A stretch of DNA of 64,000 bases from Arcuatula senhousia (taxonomy: Eukaryota > Mollusca > Bivalvia > Mytilida > Mytilidae). Made by a program: the position numbers and the translations under genes. The stretch covers positions 62,062,867 through 62,126,866 of the forward strand of contig OZ020303.1 in assembly GCA_963971305.1 (NCBI GenBank), given 5' to 3'. Under the pieces are notes generated by a model. That model had not been told where the DNA came from and did not search any database. It saw nothing but the letters and a program-made list of their open reading frames with translations. This document shows, in pieces, positions 1-51,799 of the stretch (position 1 is the stretch's first letter; each line of letters opens with the position of its first letter).

Positions 1-535
1 ACGGGAACAAAATTTAGGATAAATAGTGAAAGAGGGGAGCACTATGAAATGCAAATGTGTAAAATCAGAATTGTCAATAAAAGAAAGTTTAAACTCTTTA
101 TGGCAGAGAAACATGGGGCAAGTCCTTCAAATACGAGCTTTGACCCCAAAAAAAATATAATGAAAAAAATAAAAATCTTGACTTAGGACATGCACATATG
201 AAGTGTAGCATAGATAAAAGGCTCAAACTTTCCACTATTTTGAGCACAAAATAACATACAGTAAAAATCTATCAAATGATTGAAGTACTGCCACATGAGA
301 GAAACAACATGATGGAAACATGTCATTATCATGAAAGTGTATACATATTAATCCAGATATGAACAAAACACAACCATCTTTATAGTGTACCTGTATCTTC
401 AGCTTAATGGATGATCCAGCACAGAAAAATGGGGTTTTATACTTAGTATACCTACTGGTTGAAGTAACTTTACCATGCATGAATATGGTATCATCTTGAA
501 ACTTTATACAAATATACACAAGGACATGAACAAAC
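1..535. other. AT-rich stretch, nothing recognised
   Basis: No exon-like segment, RNA gene or clear repeat end could be supported here. A 101-codon open frame on the minus strand (235-540) has no recognisable motif and its start runs into the neighbouring repeat, so it is not called. Confidence 0.5.
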
Positions 536-2362
536 AACAAGAGGCTCCCAGGAGCCTGAATCGCTCACCTGGTCTTGATGTTGACCCTATACTTTTGTAG
601 AGCTAAATGAGCTGAACATTTAAGCAAGCAACAGCTTTTCTCTACCTGCAATAGTTTTCATTCTATAGGCCAAAAACACCATTTTTCACCTATAAGGGGC
701 CATAACCCCTATAAGGAGTCATCTGACAACTTCGACCCTATGGAGACTTTTGTAGAGCTAAATGAGCTGAACATTTAAGCAAGCAACAGCTAATCTCTAT
801 CTGCAATAGTTTTCATTCTGTAGGCCAAAAACATGAAAAATGGCTATTCTTCACCTTTAAGGGGCCGTAACCCCTATAAGGGGTCATCTGACAACTTCGA
901 CCCTATGGAGAATTTAATAGAGCTAAATGAACTGAACATTTAAGCAAGCAACAGCTAATCTCTATCTGCAATAGTTTTCATTCTGTAGGCCAAAAACATG
1001 AAAAATGGCTATTTTTCAGGGGCCGTAACCCCTATAAGGGGTCATCTGACAACTTCGACCCTATGGAGAATTTAATAGAGCTAAATGAGCTGAACATTTA
1101 AGCAAGCTAACAGCTAATCTCTATCTGCAATAGTTTTCATTCTGTAGGCCAAAAACATGAAAAATGGCTATTTTTCAGGGGCCTTAACCCCTATAAGGGG
1201 TCATCTGACAACTTCGACCCTATGGAGAATTTAATAGAGCTAAATGAGCTGAACATTTAAGCAAGCTAACAGCTAATCTCTATCTGCAATAGTTTTCATT
1301 CTGTAGGCCAAAAACATGAAAAATGGCTATTTTTCAGGGGCCGTAACCCCTATAAGGGGTCATCTGACAACTTCGACCCTATGGAGAATTTTGTAGAGCT
1401 AAATGAGCTGAACATTTAAGCAAGCAACAGCTAATCTCTATCTGCAATAGTTTTCATTCTGTAGGCCAAAAACATGAAAAATGGCTATTTTTCAGGGGCC
1501 GTAACCCCTATAAGGGGTCATCTGACAACTTCGACCCTATGGAGAATTTTGTAGAGCTAAATGAGCTGAACATTTAAGCAAGCAACAGCTAATCTCTATC
1601 TGCAATAGTTTTCATTCTGTAGGCCAAAAACATGAAAAATGGCTATTCTTCACCTTTAAGGGGCCGTAACCCCTATAAGGGGTCATCTGACAACTTCGAC
1701 CCTATGGAGAATTTTGTAGAGCTAAATGAGCTGAACATTTAAGCAAGCAACAGCTAATCTCTATCTGCAATAGTTTTCATTCTGTAGGCCAAAAACATGA
1801 AAAATGGCTATTCTTCACCTTTAAGGGGCCGTAACCCCTATAAGGGGTCATCTGACAACTTCGACCCTATGGAGACTTTTGTAGAGTTAAATGAGCTGAA
1901 CATTTAAGCAAGCAACAGCTAATCTCTATCTGCAATAGTTTTCATTCTGAAGGCCAAAAACATGAAAAAATGCTATTTTTCACCTTTAAGGGGCTGTAAC
2001 CCCTATAAGGGGTCATCTGACAACTTTGACCAAATGGAGACTTTTGTAGAGCTTTTGATGCTGAATCAGTAGCGTGGCCTCAGATTTCCTCTATCTCTTA
2101 TACTTTTTGATTTATAAGCCAAAAACAGTAGTCTGACCCCCCTAGTCTATTTTTAGTAACGGCGGCCATGTTTTTTAACGGATCAAAAATCAAAACACAA
2201 GTTTGATGCAGGACACCCTAAGGATCATTCATACCAAGTTTCATTAAATTCTGATTGGTGGTTCCAGAGGAGAAGATTTTTGAAAAATTGTTAACAGACG
2301 ACGACGACGACGGACGCCAAGTGATGGTAATAGCTCACATGGACCTTCGGTCCAGGTGAGCT
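536..2362 (-). mobile_element. HINE/Pearl-like element, family A (AGCTCACC), with tandem 158/165-bp core repeats
   Basis: Read on the minus strand, it opens with the hairpin AGCTCACCTG...AGGTGAGCT-type arms (2362 downward), a CGTC microsatellite near 2300, and a unique part containing 'catggccgcc'. About nine tandem core repeats follow. It ends with CAGGTGAGC (inverse copy of the start), the palindrome GGCTCCTGGGAGCC and CTTGTT at 541-536. Core-repeat spacing, measured on 'cttcga', is 165, 158, 159, 159, 158, 165, 165 and 165 bp. This plan (terminal arm repeated inversely just inside a 3' hairpin, microsatellite, core repeats, T-rich target) is that described for Helentron-associated and Pearl elements. 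No transposase is encoded, so it is non-autonomous. Family assignment is inference. Confidence 0.75.
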
Positions 2363-2459
2363 AAAAATCATCATTAAATTGTACCTGTTTCATCAACTTC
2401 ATGGTTGACTAATCAAAGAACAAGAGCTTACACTAAATTAAATCTGCTGCACCATCATA

Positions 2460-2962
2460 ATACCTAGTTATTCCACTCAACTGGAAAATCAAGGTCAAGG
2501 TCAAAAGATGGGGATGCAACTGGTGCATATGCATGCCAAGTTTCATCAACCTAGGACTAATAGTTCTTGAGATAAAGAGGTGCCAACAAAACTTTTACAT
2601 TGTTATTACATGTATTGAAAATTGTCAAACTAACTCTATGGAAAATCAAGGTCAAGGTCAAACAACTGGGATTTAACTTTGAAAGCTACTACTGGGGCCA
2701 ATGCATACAAAGTTTCATAATCCTAGGTCATAGGACATATAGTTCTTGAGATAAGGAGGTGCTCACTAAACTTTAACATTGCAATCTTATGTATTGAAAA
2801 TTGTCAAAGTCACTCAACCAGAAAATCAAGGTCAAGGCCAAAAGATGGGGATGCAACTGTGCTAACTACTAATAATGCATATGAATACAAAGTTTCATCA
2901 ACTAAAGACTTATAGTTCTTAGGATATGGGGGTGCTCACAAACATTATTGAACTTTAAAGGA
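2460..2962 (-). repeat. Core-repeat fragment of the GTCTCGCC element family
   Basis: Three degenerate repeats containing 'aaaatcaaggtcaaggtc' and 'aagtttcatcaac' are the reverse complement of the core repeats at 41341-42420. Neither terminal hairpin is present, so this is an internal fragment. Confidence 0.6.
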
Positions 2963-4101
2963 ATCACTATATGTTTTTTGAGACATGTTACCAGACTGAG
3001 TCTTTTATAAGGCAGACAAAAGGACTCTCGCTTATCTTTTTTTTATTTGCAATTGCTCAAAATAGATCATTTTCCGACAATTAACTTTTCTGATTATTAT
3101 GACTTATAGGGCAAATAAGACAAAATAAGATAAAGGATTGTTTCACAATTTATCTTTCTCTCATCATATTTAAATAAAATCTATAAAGAATATCACAGAA
3201 TGAATAAAATATACAATACATTCTATACATAAAATAAAAACACATTAATATAAATAAACTAACAAACAGTGAGCCTAGATTGTAACCAAAATCATTTTGT
3301 TTCATATAGAAGTAAAACCTTAAATATGATAATGACAACATGAGTAACTTAAAATGTTAGATTTTCTTTCCCCTTAAAATTCCATGAATTAACCTATTTT
3401 TGAAATTAACATCTAACATACTAGCTCAATGATTAAAATTTATTGACAGGCAGTGTGTTGCACCATAATTAAAAAATAAATAAATCAGAAATAAAACTAT
3501 AAAATTATTATTAAATGGCTACAGCACTTTAACACGAAAAGGTATCTCTATGCCTACACAAATTAAAATTATGACAAACTTGATTGTTTCATTTCACATG
3601 TAGAAAAAAATCTTAATGGCTTTCACATTTTATTTCAATGAACAAAATTACTCTCTATTATATACTTAAAAAACAATGTATCTTTTAAAAGGCTTATTAG
3701 AATAAGCAAATATATTCAAAATGATATTTTGTCTATATTCAATAGTTTAATTTCAAATTTACAAATTGTATTTGAATTTGTAAATACAGTTAAACATTTC
3801 TTACCCTTAGAAATGATTAGTTATCAACATATGTAGGCAACAAATGATACAAAAAGATCAACATATAGATACTTCAAAAGATACGTTCTCCAGGCTTGTT
3901 GGAACTGATGTGCTAGTACTTCTTCAACATTCTCACATCTCATTTACAAGATCTACATTTGCCTATCTTTCAAACAACACACACTCACTCATAAAACCAA
4001 ACTTGGAATCAACAGCCTGATTTTCGAAAGTCTTTTCAACTTTGTGGAATGTGATTATAAATTTTAAAGTCAAAAACTTGATAGAAATGTTTTAAAACAG
4101 T
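2963..4101. other. RIBC 3' flank, presumed 3' UTR plus AT-rich spacer
   Basis: This lies immediately downstream of the RIBC stop codon on the minus strand and probably includes its 3' UTR. Several TTTATT/TTTAAT hexamers could be minus-strand poly(A) signals, but none can be singled out. No other gene was seen. Confidence 0.4.
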
Positions 4102-7100
4102 TTATCGTGTGCTTGTATTGAACTGCATGAAGTAGGAGGCTGTTGGTGGGTTGGTGTATACTTCCTTTTCTAAGTACTGTTTGTGGGATTCCTGTTCTTG
4201 TGCCAGACGTCTGTTTTCATCGGCAAAGTCTCTGTTGAGATCTCTATGTTTCCTGTCGATGTCCCTCTCTAGCAACAAACCAGCTCTGGCATTAGCATTT
4301 GCCTGTCTTTCCCATTCTTGATTACGTAATTTATCTTCTTGATCTCTCCTCTGGAAATTATTTAATTTTTTTTTATAATCAATGGGGAGATAATTCAACA
4401 TTTTCATTAGGTTAACTTTAAATGTGTATATACAAACATTGAAAGTACATTAAAAAATATTTTTAAAGAGCAATAATTAAACAATTGCTAATATTTATTT
4501 TTACATAAAAAAAAATATTCAAGGTACTGGTCAAATTTTAGACACTGCTAAGAAAAATTTGCATAAAAGCCTATTTTTGACAAAATTCACTTGACAAAGT
4601 TCAAACCATTCTGAAATAGCCATGACGCAAATATGTACCTCTTTTTCAAGTCTTTGTCTTTCTTGCTCTTTCCTGATAGCTTCCAATTGTTGAGGACTCA
4701 TTCCTTTCCATCTGTCTGGAATAACTCTATGTGGACCAAAGGCACTTTGAGCTACAGCTGGGTTTTCTGTTAGGGTATCACCAAATATATGGTTGGCCAT
4801 TTCTGTCATGTTATCATCAAACTCCTGTTGTTTCTTTAATCTTTCACGTTCAAATCTCTCTCTTGCCTATAAAAAATATTCAATGGGTATTAATCAATAA
4901 CAAACATGCAAACAATCAAGAAATACATACAATATTAGAATATCAATATTCAGTTCATTTTTTTTTGGGGGGGGGGGTTCAAAAACAACAGTTTATATAT
5001 GAATCAGTTTTCTACAAGACAATATTGTAATATGACAATGTTTATGAAAAGAAAGTAAAATACATTTTTAAAAAACTTATAGTCCTATCGGACTTAATCC
5101 TCAATTTCTCTCACTTATTATGTGTGAACAAAGCATATCCATTTTGAAAAACCTATACCTACCAAAGCTTTGTTGTAATCTGTAGTAGCCTCATTAATTG
5201 CCCTCTTGCAATCCTCTTCGGCTTTTTGTAAATCCATTGCCCTCTGATCTAATTCTCTCATTTTCAATTCATACAACCTATCTGCCTGTTCTTGATTTAG
5301 CCTAGCTTGTTCCTTTTCTCTAGCTTGCTGTGTTGACCACTCTCTTAATTGTTCTTGTTGGAATTTGCTTCTAGCTTTATTATTTAAATCTTCGCCTGTT
5401 ATAAAGCAAATAAAAACATTTCTGAAACATGGAACATCATTCATTTATTTTCTCAAAGATAATAATGAGTTATGAAATAAGTGTACATTATACAACCCAC
5501 ACAAACCAACAACAAAATTAAAATCTGCAATTAAAAAAGAACAACCAGTAGCCATCAACTTCTGACTCTGGTTGCTGCTCTTTTTTCATTTGCTGTTCAT
5601 CAATACCAGTAAGCATTTCAAACATTTACAATTACAATTTCTTGGATGCTATGTTAATGTACATCTCTTTCCTATCTAAGTGTTCTCATTTGAATAATTT
5701 AAACATTTTCATAATAATAAACAAATAAATATAATCAGGTAAAGAAAACACATCTTACCTTGTTTAAAGTGAAAGCAAACTACTTATTTATTGAACTTAG
5801 ATATTACATCACAATAGAAGATTTATACGGGATTTTTCATTATCCAATTTGGTATTTTTTTTAATAGTTTTTTTTTCAGGGTAGGTTTCAAACTAGGTTT
5901 CTTGATAATTTAACAACTATTGCTCATATGGTTAGTAAAAGTAAAGTAATGTCATGAATGTATAGGGGTGTTTGCTTGAGCACTTTGTAACTTAAATTTG
6001 CTCCCCTCTTACTCAATTTAAAGAATATGAGAAAAACATTCCAATTTATGAATATTTTTTTCTTCTAGCATTTAATTTAGGAAACACTCTTTTTGTTCTA
6101 AGAAATGAGAGCTTAGTCTGTTATATCTAATGTTTTTACCTTCAAATTTCTGTATGCTAGATATTCCACATCTTGGATCATCATCGCTAACTCTAGCAGG
6201 TTTATCTTTCTTCAAATAATCTGGATCATATAAATCAAATTCCCTTCGACCCTCTGGCTGCTGGTGCAATGATCTGAATTCATTCAAAGCTTGGTTAAGT
6301 GCTCTTACATCCTGTTCTTGTCTCCTTTCAAGCATCTGATTTATTTTGTCATTTCTAACAGCATCAGCAGCTGAAAGATAAAGAAAATTTAACAATAAAT
6401 TAGTTTTTGAAACAACAAAGCTAAAAAGGGAGTAATATATAAATGTTTTGAATAATCATGAAAAAGGTGAAGTTTTATTTCAATCAAATCTTTGCTGGCA
6501 TATTTGTTTATGAGGAAATTATCAGTCAAGTTTTTTTTTTAAAAGTTATTGGCTGTTTTCAAAGTGGCTTTGTCAAGAATTTTTGTTTATCAAAATAATC
6601 TTACCAAAAGCTTCACTTCTTTTTCTTTCATAATCTTCTTGTTCTTTTTTGTCTCTGGCCTGCTGTTCAATTGCTTGTAAATCAACCTTAAATAAAAATA
6701 ATTACTATGACTTTTATGTAAGACAAAAATGCATCAAAACTAAGGCTAAAGGGAATGTAGAAGAGCTCTTGTGGTGAAAAATGAAAAATGATCAATTTTC
6801 ACAATTCAAAATACTGTAACATGTTACATGAGACCGAGCATGATCCATTTAACTGTCATTGAATAAATGGAACCCTGGCCACTGCAGTGAGCCAGTGGCA
6901 AACCAGCTCACTTCATAATGAGCTAAAAATTTATATCACTAGCTGAGTTGATAACAGTAAACTAATTACTAGAACACTGAGGAATTTAGATTGTCCTGTT
7001 ACACTTCCCCTCAAGTCTTCATATCAATTTAAAATCTCTAATATCTATAAGTTTTAGAGTTGGGTGTTGATTGTTAACAGAGAACATGATCCAAAGAACC

Positions 7101-7981
7101 ATACCATACATGCCATACTGTAGATGGAACCCCTTCCAAGCCATATTAATGTCACCATTGAAATGAGTAAAAGTGAGAAAATATGTTTTTTTCTTTAATA
7201 CAACATGTATGCTACCGAAGGGAGCGATAATGGTAGAAATGTCAATATTTTAGTTGTACTATGGGCTGAATTTTCCTTCAATGTCCAGTAAATAGCGCTT
7301 GTTTTCCCAAACTTTCATCGTCATTTAAACACTTTTTGCTTTGAAGATTTCGAGCGTCATCAAGCGCATATTTTTTAGAATAGATATCGCATTATGAACA
7401 TTTTCAACAATTATTTATGCTTATAAAATAATTTCAGATACGTTTTAACTTCAGGAGCGTCACAGGATAAAAACCTGTCTCATATTACGCTCCCGAAGGT
7501 AGCAATAAATGGTAGAAATGTAAATATTTGAGTTGTACTATTGAGCTACAATTTTCTTCAACATCCAGGTCAGCAAATAAGCGTGCTTGTTTTCCCCGAA
7601 CTTACAGCGTCTTATTAACTCTTTTTCCTTTGAAAATTTCAGAAGTCATGCGTAACCCTTAAGAAAATCTAGTTTGTTTTATATTTTCAGACCAAAAAAA
7701 AAAAAAAAATGAATTGTAACTTCAGGAGCATCACAGGTTTAACCTGTCTCATATTACAAGAAAAACATGCACACAAAATGTGTAATTTTTTATGGAGAAG
7801 TGAACAGATAAATGTTCAAGCTCAAAGCGGACAGTGACAGTGTGTTAACAATCGAGTGACTTACCCCAATTGTTCTACATTTTGCATTAAATATCCTTGA
7901 TTTTCTCTGTTCTTCCTGCAATCGCCGACGTTCTATTGCTGCAGCTTCTTTGTAATCAACTGGTAGATCAAGCTTGTACAT
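4102..7981 (-). CDS. RIBC2: RIB43A-like protein with coiled coils (RIBC1/RIBC2 type), complete, 6 exons
   Basis: The RIB43A family are filamentous microtubule inner proteins of the protofilament ribbon in ciliary and flagellar doublets. Coding exons (minus strand, 5' to 3'): 7981-7865, 6686-6605, 6370-6140, 5395-5163, 4866-4639, 4350-4102. All introns are GT-AG and phases join to 1140 bp, 379 aa, the normal family length. Residues 1-39 hold the N-terminal signature (MYKLDLPVDYKEAA, then RIFNAKCRTIG). The middle and C-terminal parts are Glu/Gln/Arg/Lys-rich coiled coil. The family signature TENPAVAQSAFG plus RVIPDRWKGM lies at about 254-277. The start codon is the first Met and lies 446 bp from the divergent SMC1 start. 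Vertebrates have two paralogues, and this gene is probably co-orthologous to RIBC1 and RIBC2, so the symbol is a best label. Intron 1 contains two MITE copies. Confidence 0.92.
7197..7765 (-). mobile_element. Two adjacent minus-strand MITE copies (TAATACGAGGCAGG family)
   Basis: Both lie in RIBC intron 1. Each reads on the minus strand from 'atatgagacaggtt..aacctgtgacgctcc' to 'accattatcgctccctt'; approximate spans are 7197-7490 and 7485-7765. The family recurs at 8628, 12158, 13396 and 14030. The best-preserved ends (13396) are TAATACG...CGTATTA, with a short AACCTG palindrome at one end and a CGCTCC...GGAGCG hairpin at the other. The family was not identified by name. Confidence 0.6.
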
Positions 7982-8427
7982 TGTGAAAAATCAACTGTGA
8001 TGAAAAAGGCAAATTCAACAGAGATAGATTATTTACTTCGTTGCTACGGCTGTTGTTATCCGGAAGTTAACTGCGTGACTGCAAATTAAAAGAATTTTTT
8101 TAATTAGTTTTAAATATTTCAAAACTTTGAAATAACAGAAGTGAAAAAGTGATTAAAAAAACAATTGTCACAACAATTATCACATTTGATGAGGACGAAA
8201 TTATTTTTTCATTTTTTTTCTTCAAATAGCGATTCAGCATTACGTTGTCGTCGAAACTGCTATTCTCGCGCAATCTCGCGTTTGCCGAGAGTTTGAAAGC
8301 GACGTCTATAGGCGCTAAAATTTTGCATAATGTAAACCAAAACATTGTAACAAAAATATTTTTAATTTTTTCAGGACTGACTTTAAGACTTTTTTGTTAA
8401 CGTCAAGTTGTCCTTAATTCGCACAAG
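7982..8427. promoter_or_regulatory. Bidirectional promoter between RIBC and SMC1
   Basis: The 446 bp between the two divergent start codons must carry the 5' UTRs and promoters of both genes. Visible motifs are an ETS/GABP core CCGGAAGT at 8060-8067, an imperfect RFX X-box-like sequence GTTGCTACGGCTGT at 8040-8053 (left half-site good, right half poor), and two TCTCGCG motifs at 8264-8270 and 8274-8280 in a locally CpG-richer patch. No clear TATA box was seen. ETS and TCTCGCG motifs are common in bidirectional housekeeping promoters, and RFX sites in ciliary genes. Their function here is inferred. Confidence 0.6.
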
Positions 8428-47551
<39,124 letters not shown>

Positions 47552-47870
47552 AAACAAAACTGTTTATCTGTTGTTAGAAATCTTGTGAAGAAAAATGGCA
47601 TAATATAAAGAAAAGGATATGGAAGCAAGATCATTGAAATGCCAGAGGATGTACTTTTGATGGTTTTCTATGGAAAAAAATCAATGTGTTTTGGGTTACA
47701 GACTCCGAGCAGAAAGATGTGCTTTTAAAAGACTAATTGTAGAATTATGTTTTAATTGTTGTCCTTTTCAAATGTTTGACTTTATTTTACATGGAGATAT
47801 ATTTTTACAAATTGTGTGTCTACAAATTTATATTTTACTCTGAAAGAATAAATAAGCTTCATTTGAAAAA
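47552..47870 (+). terminator. SMC1 3' UTR with poly(A) signal
   Basis: The stop TAA at 47549-47551 is followed by about 300 bp of AT-rich 3' UTR. A canonical AATAAA at 47847-47852 is followed by an A-run at 47865-47874, so cleavage is likely near 47865-47870. Confidence 0.65.
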
Positions 47871-48039
47871 AAAGACAAATTTTAGCTTCAGATTTTCTTA
47901 ATTGAAGTTAATTTAGATGATAAGAACTGTGAATATTACGTTTAGAATAGTTTATTGTGGAAGCAAATATTTTAGCATCTTCAAAAACATTTGTGTAAAT
48001 AAGGAAAAGTTGCAATACTGTAAATAGCATTTCATTTTT

Positions 48040-49205
48040 GTCTCGCCTGCGACGAATAGTCGCGGAAGGCGAGACATAGGTATTACTTTCCGGCGACGGC
48101 GGCGGCGACGGCGGCGGCGTAAACTTTTTTGTAAGACTTTTATGGACGATGAATTGCTTGAAAAGTATAATAGCTAGGCATCTGATATTTGGTATACAGA
48201 CAGTTGAGGGTATGGTCTACGCAACTGTCGCCATGCCGTTTGACCCTGACCCCATTTTCACGCTCCAGTGATTCTGTGAACTTAGGTTTTTTTTCAGGCC
48301 ATAAACATTTTTGTAAGACTTTTGTGGACGATCAATTGCTTGAAAAGTATAATAGCTAGGCATCTGATATTTGGTATACAGACAGTTGAGGGTATGGTCT
48401 ACGCAACTGTCGCCATGCCGTTTGACCCTGACCCCATTTTCACGCTCCAGTGATTCTGTGAACTTAGGTTTTTTTTCAGGCCATAAACATTTTTGTAAGA
48501 CTTTTGTGGACGATGAATTGCTGGAAAAGTATATTAGCTAGGCATCTGATATTTGGTATACAAACAGTTCAGGTTATGGTCTACGCAACTGTCACCATGC
48601 CGTGTGACCCTGACCCCATTTTCACGCTCCAGTGACTCTGTAAACTTAGGTCTTTTTTCAGGCTGTAAACTTTTTTGTAAGACTTTTGTGGACGATGAAT
48701 TGCTGGAAAAGTATATTAGCTAGGCATCTGATATTTGGTATACAGACAGTTCAGGTTATGGTCTACGCAACTGTCACCATGCCGTGTGACCCTGACCCCA
48801 TTTTCACGCTCCAGTGACTCTGTGAACTTAGGTCTTTTTTAGGCGGAAAACTTTTTTGTAAGACTTTTGTGGACGATGAATTGCTGGAAAAGTATATTAG
48901 CTAGGCATCTGATATTGGGTATACAGACAGCTACAGTTATGGACAACGCAAATGTCACCATGCCATGTGACCATGACCTCATTTTTATGCTCCGGTGACT
49001 CTGTGAATTTAGGTCTTTTTTTCAGACAGAAAACTTTTTGTAATACTTGTGTGGACAATGGATTGCTTGAATAGTATAATAGCTAGGCATCTGTAATTAG
49101 GTATACAGACACTTTTTGTGTTTATATGAAGAAATGAAAGCTTAGGTAGTTGATTTTAGTGATGGTGCCGGCAGGCGAGACATACTTTTAGTGGCCACAC
49201 TTGTA
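48040..49205 (+). mobile_element. HINE-like element, GTCTCGCC family, subtype 1, second copy
   Basis: It starts GTCTCGCCTGCGACGAATAG, has a GGCGGCGACGGC run, and then six core units of about 180 bp. It ends GGCGAGACATACTTTTAGTGG..CTTGT. It is nearly identical to 40059-41216 and lies in the SMC1-IQUB spacer. Confidence 0.75.
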
Positions 49206-49677
49206 TTTCTTACATGACATCTTCGTCACTATAAATATCTTTTAGAAACCATTGACATACATTTCTATGTTGTAAATATTTCATATGTATCACACATGAC
49301 AGAAAATTATTATTCAGTAGTTATTGTTGTCAAATTAAAACCATCTTTAATTCAAGCTTTTTATTCTATTTTAAACCTTGTCAATTAAACTAAGAGAAGT
49401 AGTTTCCATATCTCCTATCAAGCCAATTTGTTTACCCCCCTTTCCATAGACAACTTATCAGGGGTACATGTATTTAAAAGTTTTACTCATGTAATTATAC
49501 ACAAAGGAAAAAAATCTTTTTTGGTCAAAGGCGCACAACTTCCACAAAAAATTGTTGATTGGTTTTGATTTTCTTATTTATTTGGCACCATATTAATTGA
49601 TAATAGATTTTATTGCTCTTTTAAATATTTTAGATTTACTTTGGTGTTGAAATTTTTGCTAGTTATTTCTGACAGTT

Positions 49678-51470
49678 CCTTATAGAAGAAGAGATAGAGA
49701 AAATCTGATGCAACCCTCCATCTTCAGCATCAAAAGCTCTACCAAAGTCTCCATTGAGTCGAAGTAGTCAGATGACCTTTTATAGGGGTTATGGCCCTTT
49801 CAAGGTGAAAAATAGCATCTTTTCATGTTTTTGGCCTGTAGAATGAAAACTATTGTAGATAGAGAAACGCTGTTGATTGTTTAAACCTTCAGCTCATTGA
49901 GCTTTTCAAAAGTCTCCATTTGGTTGAAGTTGTCAGATGACCCCTTATAGGGGGTTGTGGCCTTTAAAGGTGAAAAATAACATTTTTTTACGATTTTGGC
50001 CCATAGAATGAAAACTATTGCAGATAGAAAAAAGATATTGCTTGCTTAAACCTTCAGCTCATTGAGCTTTACTAAAGTCTGCATTAGGTCAGAGTTGTCA
50101 TATTTCCCCTGATAAAAGTTATGGCCCTTAATTGTTAAGCTTTTAGGTTTTGTCTTACTAAACCTATTGTTAACCCTAAAAGGGGGGTGGTAGCAATAGC
50201 GCGAGCCGGCACTGGTTTAGTACGTCACCTTGGTTCGTGACATGGTTATGGTTTTGTTTGTCACTGGTTACGTGATCGTCACTGGTTGCGTGACTTTGGT
50301 TTACAATGGTTATAAGTATCACAGGACACTGGTGGCATGACAAAACAGGAATATTGGGTTATAATTAATTCAGATAAACCATTTAACATTTAATGATCAA
50401 AGTTATAATAAAAATATAACTAACAATTCATTCTTAAAGCCCTCAAAGTTATATGTAAATAAATATCCAAGTCCCCTCTTTTAGTAACAATTGCCGACCG
50501 TGTGAATTGTTAGATTTACTACGGCTGTAGTAAATATTACGTCACTCCATCTCCATAAATGGTAAGAGGTTCCTTAAGGTTATCAAAGGTGGTTTAATGG
50601 TTTGACAGCTATATCCCCTCCAGTAATGGTAGTCTCAGAGGCACAGAAACAATGTTATCTCGCTGAGGGTCAGTCCAAGTCTGACGTCATTTCGACCCTC
50701 CGTGGTATTTATATAAAAAGGAAGTACCACCGACCACCGTGGGACAGCCGAGGCCTCTCCGTGGTACATTTCTGGTCTTCTGGTTGGTTGGTCGTAGGTT
50801 ACACCGTGACCCGGAATTACTTATCGTAAACATGGTCGGCAAAGTGAAAGTACAAAACATACTTGGAAAACATGGGAATAAAAGGGGAATATGGGCTTAC
50901 AACAACCTTACACAAAGGGGAAATCAACCCAGTTACAATGAAAACCCTTAGCCTGAACTGGTCAACAAATAAGAGGGACGAGCAAGGTGTACGTTTATCA
51001 AAATAAAGCACAACCGGCGGCCCTTGGGGCTGACCGTCGTTTGCATGGGTAAAACAATGGAACGAACTCTGAATCTAACCTTACAAAACGTTTCCCAAGA
51101 AATACACACACATAGTAATAATAACAACAATAACAAATACTTCATATAATGTCCATATCGCGAGTGACTGGCAGTAAAGCGCAAACACATAGAAAATAAC
51201 AAAGAGTGTTTACTGACAGTCAGAAATAAACATCATTACAAACCTACAGCATACACCCTAGCCGTGACACTATAAAAGATGAAGGAAAGGTTTGGCTTGC
51301 TTAAATGTCTGGTTATATGTGCTCTATGAAAGCCTTCAAAGGTTGAAGTTATATTATGCTTGTATACAGTTTTTTTTTGTTTTTTTTTACCTCAAAATAT
51401 ACAAATAATTATTTTCATTCTAACTGCCATTGAAGTCAGGTGAGTGCTTCAGGCTACTGGGAGCCTCTTG
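49678..51470 (+). mobile_element. Decayed family A HINE, interrupted by a solo LTR
   Basis: Core repeats at 49678-50167 and 51270-51470 rejoin in register once the LTR is removed ('cttactaaacCTATaaaag' against the standard core 'aaaactattgcagatagag'). The end is recognisable (CAGGTGAGTGC, GGCTACTGGGAGCC, CTTG). The 5' hairpin is lost. Confidence 0.65.
50168..51269. mobile_element. Probable solo LTR, 1102 bp, 4-bp TSD CTAT
   Basis: It starts TGTTAACCC and ends CCGTGACA (TG...CA), with CTAT at 50164-50167 and 51270-51273. It is inserted in a HINE core repeat, so the empty site is readable. A TATA-like TATATAAAAAGG lies near 50709. It has no internal coding region, and open frames of 60-84 codons inside are chance. 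LTR superfamily is not determined. Confidence 0.7.
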
Positions 51471-51799
51471 GCTTCAATTGACTTGACTTCATTGCTACTG
51501 ATGAGAAGAGATCTTGTTTATTTGTATCTTGCATTATGTCTTGACCGGGAAAAAAAAATTAATGCTAAAACCACAAAAATATGAGGAATGCAAATCTGAA
51601 ATTTTAAACAGTAATTTACAACAATCTGAAGATGAACATAATATATCATGCAAACGATCAAATATGTTTGGAGAGTGACCAGGATGTTTTTGTCCATATT
51701 CTAGTTTAGATGAAACTGAAAAGAGCTTGAATTTCAGATAAAATTATATTTATTATTATATATTATAAAATTTCTAATATCACAGACAATTATAAATAA

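Noticed and set aside
540..2090. Regular tandem repeats resembling a CRISPR array
   Set aside because: Units of 158-165 bp are repeated whole with no unique spacers, and this is animal DNA; they are element core repeats.
8100..8345. 81-codon minus-strand frame in the RIBC-SMC1 spacer
   Set aside because: It overlaps the shared promoter, has low-complexity Ile/Val/Ser runs and no support.
50602..51202. Open frames of 60-84 codons at 50.6-51.2 kb
   Set aside because: They lie within the probable solo LTR on both strands with no gag or pol similarity.
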